Below, one piece after another: positions 1-7,686 of a DNA stretch of 64,000 nucleotides (positions are counted from its first letter, which is position 1; each line of letters starts with the position of its first letter). Position numbers and translations under genes: made by a program. The stretch covers positions 62,001 to 126,000 of the forward strand of contig JAPKZB010000088.1 of assembly GCA_026393985.1 (NCBI GenBank). Direction: 5' to 3'. The notes below the pieces were generated by a model. That model did no database searches. It worked only from the letters and a program-made list of their open reading frames with translations, and was not told the origin of the DNA. The stretch is from Acidobacteriota bacterium. GTDB taxonomy: Bacteria; Acidobacteriota; Terriglobia; Bryobacterales; Bryobacteraceae.

Positions 1-1479
1 CTCCGGCCGCTTCCCCGCGTAGTACGCCAGCGCCGCCGAACCGCCCGATACCCCGCTCCCCGCCACGATCGACCCCGCCGGCGCCCGCCCGGTGATCCCC
101 TCCAGTACCGCCGCCGTAAACAGCGCCGCCCGCGTCCCCCCTCCCGACGCCGCCACCACAATCCGTGGCCCACCCCCACATCCGATCAAGGCCCCCAGCT
201 TCTCGCCACCTCCCGGCCCCCCCGCCGCCACCAGCCCCGCCATCTGCGGCCGCTCGCTCAACCACCACGCCCCGCCCCCCAGCAGCAACGCCACCGCCAA
301 ACCCACCACCGTGAAATACTGGCTCAGCCGCCGCTCTATCCGCCGCGGCTTCGGCTCCGCCTTCCCGCCCGGGTTCGCCGTCGCCGCCAAATGCACAAAC
401 AGATCCCGGTACGCCCACGCTTCAAAATACGGCTCCCCCTCCCGCGCCGGATTCGGCCGGAAAGCTACAAACCGCCCCAACCCGTGCAGCGCCACCGTCC
501 GCCCGTCCGCCGGCACCCGCGTCACCGCCGGGCCCTCGTATCCATACGGGATCTCGCAACCCGTCCCCTCCTCCTCCCGCAGTAATCCCAACAGCTCCTG
601 CCCCACCAGCCGCTCCGTCCAATAGTCGTACCACCACGTAATCGCGTACGCGAATCCCAGATACAGCAGAATCTCCAGCCCCGTCGCCCCGTCAAACACC
701 GTCGTCACGTACGACACCCCTCCCATCCGCGCCGCCCCCAGCGCAATCAGCAACAGCGAAACCCCCAACGCCGCGTTCCGGAAAAACCGCACCGTCAGAA
801 TCCGCACCATCGCGTACAACCGCTCGTTCAAAGCCGCAAACAACACCACCAACACCATCCCCCCCAACGCCCCCACCCCCGCCCACCAAGTAAACGCCGG
901 CGGCGCCAGCAGCACCGCCACCGCCGCCGGCAGCAGCACCAGCAACCCGCTGCTCAACAACCCCGCCAGCACCTGCCACAACAGCTCCCGCCCCACCGCC
1001 TCCGTACGCCCCCGCGATTGAAACAGCTCCGTCACCCGCAGCCCCCGCCGGTAGGTCGAACCCTCCGCCAGCGGCGCAAACAAAAGCCGCGCCAACCGCG
1101 CCGCCAGTAGCAGCGAACAACCTACCACCACCGTCACCGGAATCAATAAATGCCGGTACACCCCGCCGTTCTCCGGCGCCCGCTCCGGCCCCCAAATCCA
1201 AATCCCTCCTCCCAATAAACCCAACACCGCCACCTGCACCACCAACAAATGCCGCCGCCCCGCGCGGAAGATCGCGTAAGCCAACACCACCACCAACAGC
1301 CCCAGCCCCAGCCGCCACCCCCACCGCGGCATCCCCGTCCACAACGCCGCCGCCACCAGGCTCGGCCAGATCCAGGCGTCGATATTGTGCCCGTCCGCCC
1401 CCATCCGCTGCCACCGGATGTCTGCAAACCGCATCCGGTCGTCCAACCAACTCGCCGCGCGCCGCAATTGCCCAATCAT
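1..1479 (-). CDS. Membrane protein with patatin/cPLA2-like acyl-hydrolase domain (partial)
   Basis: The frame starts with ATG at 1479 and stays open for 493 codons to the window edge, so the C-terminus is missing. The first ~400 residues carry about eight hydrophobic stretches (roughly 55-97, 108-135, 165-215, 230-285 and 395-415), so this part is membrane-embedded. A soluble segment follows with GGGTRAALFTAAVLEG (about 450-465) and GSGVSGGSAALAYYAG (about 475-490). That is a glycine-rich oxyanion loop followed by a G-x-S-G-G nucleophile elbow, as in patatin/cytosolic-PLA2-type lipid acyl hydrolases. Lipid-ester hydrolysis at the membrane is inferred; the catalytic Asp would lie beyond the edge. 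It is the last visible gene of the leftward run that begins with the sigma factor at 7638, 61 bp after the ankyrin gene. Confidence 0.75.
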   Translation of the reverse strand, partial: MIGQLRRAASWLDDRMRFADIRWQRMGADGHNIDAWIWPSLVAAALWTGMPRWGWRLGLGLLVVVLAYAIFRAGRRHLLVVQVAVLGLLGGGIWIWGPERAPENGGVYRHLLIPVTVVVGCSLLLAARLARLLFAPLAEGSTYRRGLRVTELFQSRGRTEAVGRELLWQVLAGLLSSGLLVLLPAAVAVLLAPPAFTWWAGVGALGGMVLVVLFAALNERLYAMVRILTVRFFRNAALGVSLLLIALGAARMGGVSYVTTVFDGATGLEILLYLGFAYAITWWYDYWTERLVGQELLGLLREEEGTGCEIPYGYEGPAVTRVPADGRTVALHGLGRFVAFRPNPAREGEPYFEAWAYRDLFVHLAATANPGGKAEPKPRRIERRLSQYFTVVGLAVALLLGGGAWWLSERPQMAGLVAAGGPGGGEKLGALIGCGGGPRIVVAASGGGTRAALFTAAVLEGITGRAPAGSIVAGSGVSGGSAALAYYAGKRPE

Positions 1480-1540
1480 GTTGGCCAATCGTACTAAATC
1501 AACCCCCCGCGCGGAAGCCGACGCTCTCTATTCCAACTCC

Positions 1541-2854
1541 CTACTCCAACTCCCGGAACGCCGCCATCGTCACATCCGACGGCTTATAGTTCCCAAACCG
1601 GTACCCCTCCGCGATCCGCATCGGCGTCCACCCAAACCGGTTCTTCCGGTCCCAGATCTCCCGCTTCGCCCCCCGCTTGGCCAGCAGCCGCACCGCCCCC
1701 GGCAGGTTCTTATACGCCGCCCCGTGCATCGCCGTCTCCCCGTTCTGGTCTACGGCATCAATGTCGTTGCCCAACTCGAGCGCCACCGCAATCGCCTCCA
1801 TCACCTCCGCCTCCGTCCCCGCATCCTCCCCCGGCGACCGCGTCCCCAACCCCGCCGCCGCCATCAACGGCGTCGAACCGTCCACGTTACCCAGCTTCGT
1901 ATCCGCCCCCAACCGGGCCAGCAGCCGCATCAACTCCGCGTCCGCCGTCCGCGCCGCCAGAAAAAACGCCGTCCCCCCGGCCGTGTTCAACCCCGTCAGC
2001 CCCACCCCAATCTTCTTGCTCATCCGCGCGTTGATGTCGGCCCCCTTGGCCACCAGCGCCTTCACAAACTCGAGACTCGTCAACTCGCCCGAACCCTCCG
2101 GCGCCGGGTCGTTATCCCCCAGCCCCGGCTTCCGTACCCACGTCACCGCGTGCAGCGCCGTATAGCCCGGCCCATCGGCGTTCGGGTTCGCCCCCGCGTC
2201 GAGCAGCACCCGGCCCAGCTCATAATGCGCGTTCAGCGTCGCCAGCAGTAGCGCCGACGTCCCCTGCCGCGGCGACTTCGCCGTCGCCGTCCGCCGCCCG
2301 CCCACGGGCGTTGTATCGTTCACCTCCGCCCCCGCCTGCAGCAGCGCCTTCACCGCCGCAATCCGCCCCTCGCGCACCGCGAACAGCAGCGGCGTGTAGC
2401 CGGAGTCCAGCCGGTCCTCCACCACCGCCCCCGCCTTCACCAACTCCCCGATCACGTCCGCATGCCCCTCCGCCGCCGCCCAGTGCAGCGCCGTCTGACC
2501 GTATTTGCTCTCCCGCGCCTTCACGTCCGCGCCCTTGCCGAGCAGCGCCCGCACCGCCTCTACGCTCCCCGTCCGCGCCGCCGTCATCAACGCCGTCTCC
2601 CCGCCCGGCAGCGCCGTGTTCGCATCCGCCCCGGCCGCGAGCAGCCGCGCCACCATCGCCGCGTTCCCGTTCGTGCACGCCAGGCTCAGCGCCGTCACCC
2701 CGTACCGGTTCGCCTCCTTCACGTCCGCCCCGCCGCGCAGCAACCGCTCCACCGCCGCCAGGTCGTCCGCATACGCCGCCCGGTGCAGCGGCGTCGACCC
2801 GTCCGCCGCCGCCAGCACCCCCGCGAAAACCAATCCCACTGCCCAGCGCCGCAT
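1541..2854 (-). CDS. Secreted ankyrin-repeat protein (437 aa)
   Basis: An N-terminal signal peptide (MRRWAVGLVFAGVLAAADG) is followed at once by ankyrin repeats covering nearly the whole protein. The TPLHxAA, GADV and GETALMTAA signatures recur every ~33 residues, about ten units. Ankyrin stacks bind proteins; no catalytic motif is visible. The gene starts 2 bp after the stop of the DUF1552 gene, so the two are co-transcribed, and export to the periplasm or outer surface is expected as for its neighbours. It is a clear paralogue of the ankyrin protein at 34093-35376, sharing the QTAL-WAAAEGHA and SGYTPLLFA patterns in the same order. The specific partner is unknown; the DUF1552 or PSD1 cytochrome protein is the natural candidate. 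Confidence 0.9.
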   Translation of the reverse strand: MRRWAVGLVFAGVLAAADGSTPLHRAAYADDLAAVERLLRGGADVKEANRYGVTALSLACTNGNAAMVARLLAAGADANTALPGGETALMTAARTGSVEAVRALLGKGADVKARESKYGQTALHWAAAEGHADVIGELVKAGAVVEDRLDSGYTPLLFAVREGRIAAVKALLQAGAEVNDTTPVGGRRTATAKSPRQGTSALLLATLNAHYELGRVLLDAGANPNADGPGYTALHAVTWVRKPGLGDNDPAPEGSGELTSLEFVKALVAKGADINARMSKKIGVGLTGLNTAGGTAFFLAARTADAELMRLLARLGADTKLGNVDGSTPLMAAAGLGTRSPGEDAGTEAEVMEAIAVALELGNDIDAVDQNGETAMHGAAYKNLPGAVRLLAKRGAKREIWDRKNRFGWTPMRIAEGYRFGNYKPSDVTMAAFRELE

Positions 2855-2856
2855 CC

Positions 2857-4176
2857 CTACACCGCCGTCAATTCCGGAATCCTGCCCGTGCTATCGGCAA
2901 ACCGGTCCAGCCGCACACCCACCCGGTCCAGCAGCGTCAAATGCAGATTCGCCACCGGCTCCGGCTTCGTGTACCGCAAGTGCCGCCCCCCGGCCTTCCG
3001 CCCCGCCAACCCGCCCGCCACCAGAATCGGCAGGTTCACATGGTCATGCTTGTCCGCGTTCCCCATCCCGCTGCCGTACAGGTAAATCGAGTGGTCCAGC
3101 AGACTCCCGTCCCCGTCCGGCGTCGCCTGCAGCTTCTCAAGGAAATAAGCAAACAGCGAAACGTGAAAAGCGTTGATCTTCGCTACGCGCGCCAGCTTCT
3201 CCGGGTCCCCGCCGTTGTGCGTCAACGGATGGTGCGCGTCCGGCACCCCGATCTCCGGGTAAGTCCGCGTGCTCGTCTCCCGCGCCAGCTGAAAGGTCGT
3301 CACCCGCGTCACATCCCCCTGCAGCGCCAGCACCTGCAAGTCAAACATCAGCTTGGCGTGCTCGGCGTAGGAGGCCGGCACCCCCACCGGCCGGTCCAGA
3401 TCCGGCAGCTTCGTCTCCGCCGTCGCCTTCTCGGCCTTCTGAATCCGCCGCTCCACCTCCCGCACCGTATCGAGATACTCGTTCACCTTCGTCCGGTCCC
3501 GCGCCCCCAGCTTCCGCTGCAAACGCGCAATATCAGCGCTCATCCAGTCGAGTAGACTCGCATCCTTGCGCAACTCCGCCTGCCGGTCCGCCGCGCTGCC
3601 CCCGTCGCCAAACAGCCGCTCAAACGCCACCCGCGGATGCGCCTCCGCCGGCAGCGGTGTCGTCGGCGACGACCACGAAAGGTTGTTCTGATACACGCAC
3701 GCGTAGCCGTTGTCGCACTGCCCCACCGTCGTCAACAGGTCCATCGCCAGCTCAAGCGAAGGCAGCCGCGTCCCCTGCCCCATCTGCTGCGCCGCCACCT
3801 GGTCCGCTGTCGTCGCCAGTTGATAATCCGTACTCTCGGTCCACTTCGCCGTCGCCGCGCTTAAAAACGCCGCGTTCGACGTCGCATGCGTCCCCGGATA
3901 AGCGTTTCGCAGCTCCATATTGCTCAGCACGGAGACGTAATCCACCACCGGCGCCAAACTCCGCAGCGTCGGCGACAGCGTCCGCAGGTCCGCCCCCGGC
4001 GGCGTCCACTCGGCAATGTGCGCGCCCATCGGCATATAGACATACCCCAGCCGCCGCACCGGCGCCGCCGCCGCGCTCAACGCCGGCGCCATCGCATCGA
4101 GCAGCGGCAGCGCCAGCGTGGCCCCCATCCCGCGCAGCAGCGCGCGCCGGGGCAGGGCTTTCTTCGTGATGATCAT
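2857..4176 (-). CDS. DUF1552 family Tat-exported protein, copy 1 (439 aa)
   Basis: The N-terminus has a Tat-like signal (PRRALLRG followed by a hydrophobic stretch and LPLLDAM), so folded export is expected. The body matches the DUF1552 family of Planctomycetes and Acidobacteria, with GYVYMPMGAHIAEWTP near the start, a WSSPTTPLP block, and HHPLTHNGG and LYGSGMGNADKHDH motifs. The last resembles the metal/sulfatase-like fold proposed for DUF1552/DUF1501 proteins. The biochemical activity of the family is unknown. Its ATG overlaps the TGA of the PSD1 cytochrome gene (ATGA), so the two are translationally coupled. Two further copies of the same pair occur at 19454-22629 and 30433-34037. Confidence 0.93.
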   Translation of the reverse strand: MIITKKALPRRALLRGMGATLALPLLDAMAPALSAAAAPVRRLGYVYMPMGAHIAEWTPPGADLRTLSPTLRSLAPVVDYVSVLSNMELRNAYPGTHATSNAAFLSAATAKWTESTDYQLATTADQVAAQQMGQGTRLPSLELAMDLLTTVGQCDNGYACVYQNNLSWSSPTTPLPAEAHPRVAFERLFGDGGSAADRQAELRKDASLLDWMSADIARLQRKLGARDRTKVNEYLDTVREVERRIQKAEKATAETKLPDLDRPVGVPASYAEHAKLMFDLQVLALQGDVTRVTTFQLARETSTRTYPEIGVPDAHHPLTHNGGDPEKLARVAKINAFHVSLFAYFLEKLQATPDGDGSLLDHSIYLYGSGMGNADKHDHVNLPILVAGGLAGRKAGGRHLRYTKPEPVANLHLTLLDRVGVRLDRFADSTGRIPELTAV

Positions 4177-6434
4177 TGGGCTCTCCTCATCTGAAACGAC
4201 GGGCTGCCGGCTATCCCCTCAATCAGCGAAGAGAACCGGAAATTGTTGCGCTGAGCCTGCCGGACAATCTGCCGCACCGCCGGGGAGTCCGTAAACTCCA
4301 CCCCGCGGCCCAGCGCGTACGTCAACAGCTTCTCTGTAACGGTTGTAGCAAAAAGCTCGGGCCGCGTCAGCAGAGCCTTCTCAAGCCCCGCCACCCCCGC
4401 AAACTGCGCCCCGTCCGGCAGCCCCCCGCTCACGTCCACCGGCACCCCGTCCTCCGCCCGCCGCCAACGCCCCACCGCGTCATAATTCTCGAGCGCAAAC
4501 CCCACCGGGTCCATCAGCTTATGGCACCCCGCGCACGCCGGGTTCCGCCGGTGCTCCGCCAGCCGCTCCCGCACCGTCATCTTATTCATCGCCGCCTTCG
4601 TCTCCTCGAGCGCCGGCACGTTCGGCGGCGGGGGAGGCGGCGGCACCCCCAGAATGTTATCCAGCACCCACTTGCCTCGAATCACCGGCGAAGTCCGCGT
4701 CGCATACGACGTCACCGTCAAAATGCTCCCCTGCCGCAGCAGCCCGCCCCGCTCCGCCCCCTCGGCAAAGGTCACCTTCCGAAACCGGCTGCCGTACACC
4801 CGGGGCACCCCGTAGTGCTTCGCCAGCCGCTCGTTCAAAAACGTGTAGTTGGCCCGCAGCAGCTCCGTTACGCTCCGGTCCTCCCGCAGCACGCTCTCTA
4901 AAAATAGATGCGTCTCCCGCCGGAACGCCTTCCGCAGATTATCGTCAAAGTCCGGAAACGACCGCATATCCGGCGTCGTCGCCGCCACGTTTCGCAGCTG
5001 CAGCCACTGGTCCGCGAAGTTGGTCACCAGCATCCGCGACCGCTCATCGCCCAGCATCCGCCGCACCTGCGCGCTCAACACCCCCGGCTTCCGCAGCTCC
5101 CCCCGCTCAGCTAACCCCAGCAGCTCCTCATCCGGAATGCTGCTCCACAGGAAGAAGGAAAGCCGCGAAGCCAGCTCCAGCTCGCTCAGCCGGTACGCCG
5201 CCCCCGGCGCCACCCCCGCCGGATCCTGCTCCACCCGGAACAGAAACTCCGGACTCACCAACACCGCTCGTAGCGCCATCTCAATCCCCGCCTCAAACCC
5301 CTCTTTGCCCCGCGTTTCCCGGAAAAAACGCAGCGGCACGGCCAGGTCCGCCGCCCGCACCGGCCGCCGGTAGGCCCGCCGCGCCAGCCGGCTGATAATC
5401 CGGGTCGCGCACCCCTCGTCCTGCGTCGAGCAAACAAAAATGGCCCGCCGGCTCGGCGTATCGCCCGGTCCCTTGGCGTTGTAGGGCCCGTTCACCGTCA
5501 CCGAAAAAATCGCCGGGGTGATCCGCGGATGCCGGTCCATGTTGAAGTGCGCCTGGTAGGGCTGCCGCTCGGTTTCGAGCATCGCCGAAGCCTGTTTCGG
5601 AAACACCGCGGCCACCGTGTGCGGCCCCGCGCTCACCCGCACCCGCGCGTTGAACTCCCGGTCCACCCCCGCATGGTCCTTGCCTGGCGGCGGCGGCTTG
5701 GCCACAAACGCCTGAATGCGCTCGCCGTCCAGCAGCAGTTCCACCGTATGCTGCCCGCGCAGCCCTTCCACGTGTTCGTTCCGGTCCCGCTGCAGCCGCA
5801 CTTGAATCTCGTACTCGGCGTCCAGCGGAAACGTGTAGCGCACCGCCGTCCCGCCCCGCGTCCCCAGCGGCAGCCCTTCAAAATGCTCCTCCTGCGTCAG
5901 GTCCGGCGGCAGCATCACCGTCTCACCCCCCGCCTGCTTGGGCGGAATGCCAATCGCCAGCCGGCTGATCTTCCGCGCCGCGCCCAGGTAGCGCTCGAGC
6001 AGCGTCGGCGAAAGATTGCCCACCGTCACGTTGTCAAACCCCCGGCTCACATCATCGGCCGGCAACAGCCCCGTCACGTCCACGTCCACCGCCAGCAGAT
6101 CCCGAATCGCGTTCTGATACTCCGTCCGGTTCAACCGCCGAAACGTGTCCGTCCGCCCCGGGTCCATGGGCCGCGCGTCCAGCTTCTTCTCCAGGCGCGC
6201 TACCAGCCCCTCGTACTCGGCCTCTCCCGGCCGCGGCAAACCCACCGGCGGCATCGTCCGGCCCCGCACCCGCCGCAGCACCTTCTCCCACGTTGCGGCG
6301 TCGTCGCCCTTCGCCGTATCGAGCGCCAACCCCGCCGCCTTCGCCTGCGCGTTGTGGCAACCCAGACAATAGCGCTCAATCACCGGCTCTTGCGCCAGCA
6401 GCAAAACAGGAAAAAAGGCCGCCCAGCGGATCAT
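4173..6434 (-). CDS. PSD1-type c-type cytochrome, DUF1587/1595/1592/1588/1585 (753 aa), copy 1
   Basis: The start was placed at ATG 6434 because it gives a signal peptide (MIRWAAFFPVLLLAQ) directly before the first haem motif. The frame extends further upstream, but only through the neighbouring anti-sigma gene. CLGCH (residues 23-27) is a haem c site. Next come a DUF1587 block (RLNRTEYQNAIRDLLAVD), a carbohydrate-binding-like beta insert, DUF1595 (RLARRAYRRPVR), DUF1592 (FLWSSIPDEELL), DUF1588 with a poly-Pro linker and a second haem motif CAGCH (about residue 630), and DUF1585 (LLTYALGRG). Such proteins are exported and thought to act in surface or periplasmic electron transfer linked to polymer use, but this is not proven. 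It is coupled to the downstream DUF1552 gene by ATGA. Confidence 0.93.
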   Translation of the reverse strand: MIRWAAFFPVLLLAQEPVIERYCLGCHNAQAKAAGLALDTAKGDDAATWEKVLRRVRGRTMPPVGLPRPGEAEYEGLVARLEKKLDARPMDPGRTDTFRRLNRTEYQNAIRDLLAVDVDVTGLLPADDVSRGFDNVTVGNLSPTLLERYLGAARKISRLAIGIPPKQAGGETVMLPPDLTQEEHFEGLPLGTRGGTAVRYTFPLDAEYEIQVRLQRDRNEHVEGLRGQHTVELLLDGERIQAFVAKPPPPGKDHAGVDREFNARVRVSAGPHTVAAVFPKQASAMLETERQPYQAHFNMDRHPRITPAIFSVTVNGPYNAKGPGDTPSRRAIFVCSTQDEGCATRIISRLARRAYRRPVRAADLAVPLRFFRETRGKEGFEAGIEMALRAVLVSPEFLFRVEQDPAGVAPGAAYRLSELELASRLSFFLWSSIPDEELLGLAERGELRKPGVLSAQVRRMLGDERSRMLVTNFADQWLQLRNVAATTPDMRSFPDFDDNLRKAFRRETHLFLESVLREDRSVTELLRANYTFLNERLAKHYGVPRVYGSRFRKVTFAEGAERGGLLRQGSILTVTSYATRTSPVIRGKWVLDNILGVPPPPPPPNVPALEETKAAMNKMTVRERLAEHRRNPACAGCHKLMDPVGFALENYDAVGRWRRAEDGVPVDVSGGLPDGAQFAGVAGLEKALLTRPELFATTVTEKLLTYALGRGVEFTDSPAVRQIVRQAQRNNFRFSSLIEGIAGSPSFQMRRAQ

Positions 6435-6457
6435 GGCTAAACTATATCGCGGCCCCG

Positions 6458-7129
6458 CTACTCCCAGGGCCGGTCTTTCACAAACCCCGCGTGCTCCCGC
6501 AGCGGCGCCTCCGTGCCGAAGTACTTCTGATAGGTCGCAATCCAGTCGGTCGCCATCTCCTCCTGCGCCGTGGCCAGCTCCAGCCGTCCGTTGCAAACCC
6601 GCTTGCGCAGATAATCCTCGAGCGCATCCTTCACCCGCGCCGTCCACACGCTCCCCCCGTAAGGCTGCGGCCACAGGTTCCGCACCTCCTCGGCCCCGCC
6701 CAGCGCCGGCGAAATCAGATAATCCACCTCGTACGCCCGCGGCGCCGGATTCCGGATCCCGTACCGCGCAAAAACCTCCGCCGCCATCGCCCGTGGCGCC
6801 GTCTGTTCATCATCCTGCGCCGGCGCCACGCAAACTTCGGCCTGCGTCATCGGCCGCGTCGCTCCGGGCGTCAACGCCGAGTCCGGCAAATCCGTCCGCC
6901 CCCGCCCCAGCCAAAGCCCCATCCCTCCCAGCGTCACTACCAACGCCGCCGCCGCCGCCCACCCCCGCCAGCTCCACCCCCGCTCGCCCCGGTGCAGCAC
7001 GGTAAACTCCCGCAGCGCCCCCGCCAGCTCCGCCCCCCGCGCCCGGCACTGCGCGCAACCCTCGTAATGCTCCCGCTCCCCCTCCCCGTCCAGAATCGCC
7101 ATCAATTCCGCATCCGTACAGTGCCTCAT
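6458..7129 (-). CDS. Anti-sigma factor fused to a degenerate HNH-like nuclease domain (223 aa)
   Basis: The start at ATG 7129 overlaps the sigma-factor stop (ATGA). Residues ~1-40 hold the zinc-finger anti-sigma signature HYEGCAQC (H-x3-C-x2-C). A transmembrane helix lies at about 53-76 (GWAAAAALVVTLGGMGLWL). The remaining ~140 residues are not typical of anti-sigma factors. LTPGATRPMTQAEVC, FARYGI, YEVDYLISPALGG, EEVRNLWPQP and TAQEEMATDWIATY are collinear with a family of small HNH-like nuclease proteins whose core usually reads Y-x-x-D-H-L-I-x-L-x-L-G-G. Here the His of D-H is Tyr, so catalysis is doubtful. The domain would lie outside the inner membrane and may sense a ligand. The family match is from memory. 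Confidence 0.8.
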   Translation of the reverse strand: MRHCTDAELMAILDGEGEREHYEGCAQCRARGAELAGALREFTVLHRGERGWSWRGWAAAAALVVTLGGMGLWLGRGRTDLPDSALTPGATRPMTQAEVCVAPAQDDEQTAPRAMAAEVFARYGIRNPAPRAYEVDYLISPALGGAEEVRNLWPQPYGGSVWTARVKDALEDYLRKRVCNGRLELATAQEEMATDWIATYQKYFGTEAPLREHAGFVKDRPWE

Positions 7130-7638
7130 CTCCCCTCCACCGCCGCCAGCTTCCCCACCGCTCGACCCAGCGACGCCGCCACCGCCCCCAGCGAAATCTC
7201 CACCACCTCCGCAATCTCCCGGTGCCGCAGCCCCTCCGCCCGCAGCAGCAAACACCACCGGTCCCGCTCCGGCAGCGCCGCCACCACCGCCTGCAGCCGC
7301 TCCCGCCGGCAGCTCAGCAACGCCAACTCCTCCGGCCCCGGCGCCGGATCCGAAACCTCCACCGCCTCCACCGTCCGCCCCCTCTGCTCCCGCCGCCGCA
7401 GCGCCAGGTTATGCCCCACCCGGAACACCCAACCCCGCAGATTCTCCCGGCCCCCCTCCCGCTGCAAATGATGACACAGCGCCAAAAACACCTCCTGCGC
7501 CACGTCCTCCGCATCCGCCCCGGGCAAACCCAGAGCCCCGAGATAACGCAGCAGCGGCCCCCGCCACTGCCCGTACATCTCCGCCACCTCCCCCGCCTGC
7601 GGCCATACTCCGCCCGGCCAAATCGCTGCCTCCGCCAT
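7126..7638 (-). CDS. ECF (sigma-70 family) RNA polymerase sigma factor (170 aa)
   Basis: Region 2 is visible as AEDVAQEVFLALCHHL with RGWVFRVGHNLALRRRE, and region 4 as the helix-turn-helix LRHREIAEVVEISLGAVAASLGRA. The length is usual for ECF sigma factors. It is coupled by ATGA to the anti-sigma gene at 7129 and divergent from the TonB-dependent receptor at 7687, with only 48 bp between the two starts. Both the receptor and the leftward PSD1/DUF1552/ankyrin run are plausible targets. ECF factors in such pairs normally read their own promoter; no confident promoter was found in the 48 bp. Confidence 0.93.
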   Translation of the reverse strand: MAEAAIWPGGVWPQAGEVAEMYGQWRGPLLRYLGALGLPGADAEDVAQEVFLALCHHLQREGGRENLRGWVFRVGHNLALRRREQRGRTVEAVEVSDPAPGPEELALLSCRRERLQAVVAALPERDRWCLLLRAEGLRHREIAEVVEISLGAVAASLGRAVGKLAAVEGR

Positions 7639-7686
7639 TCTCTAAAAATACCCTGAACAAAACAGCATCTGCACGAATATCCACCT

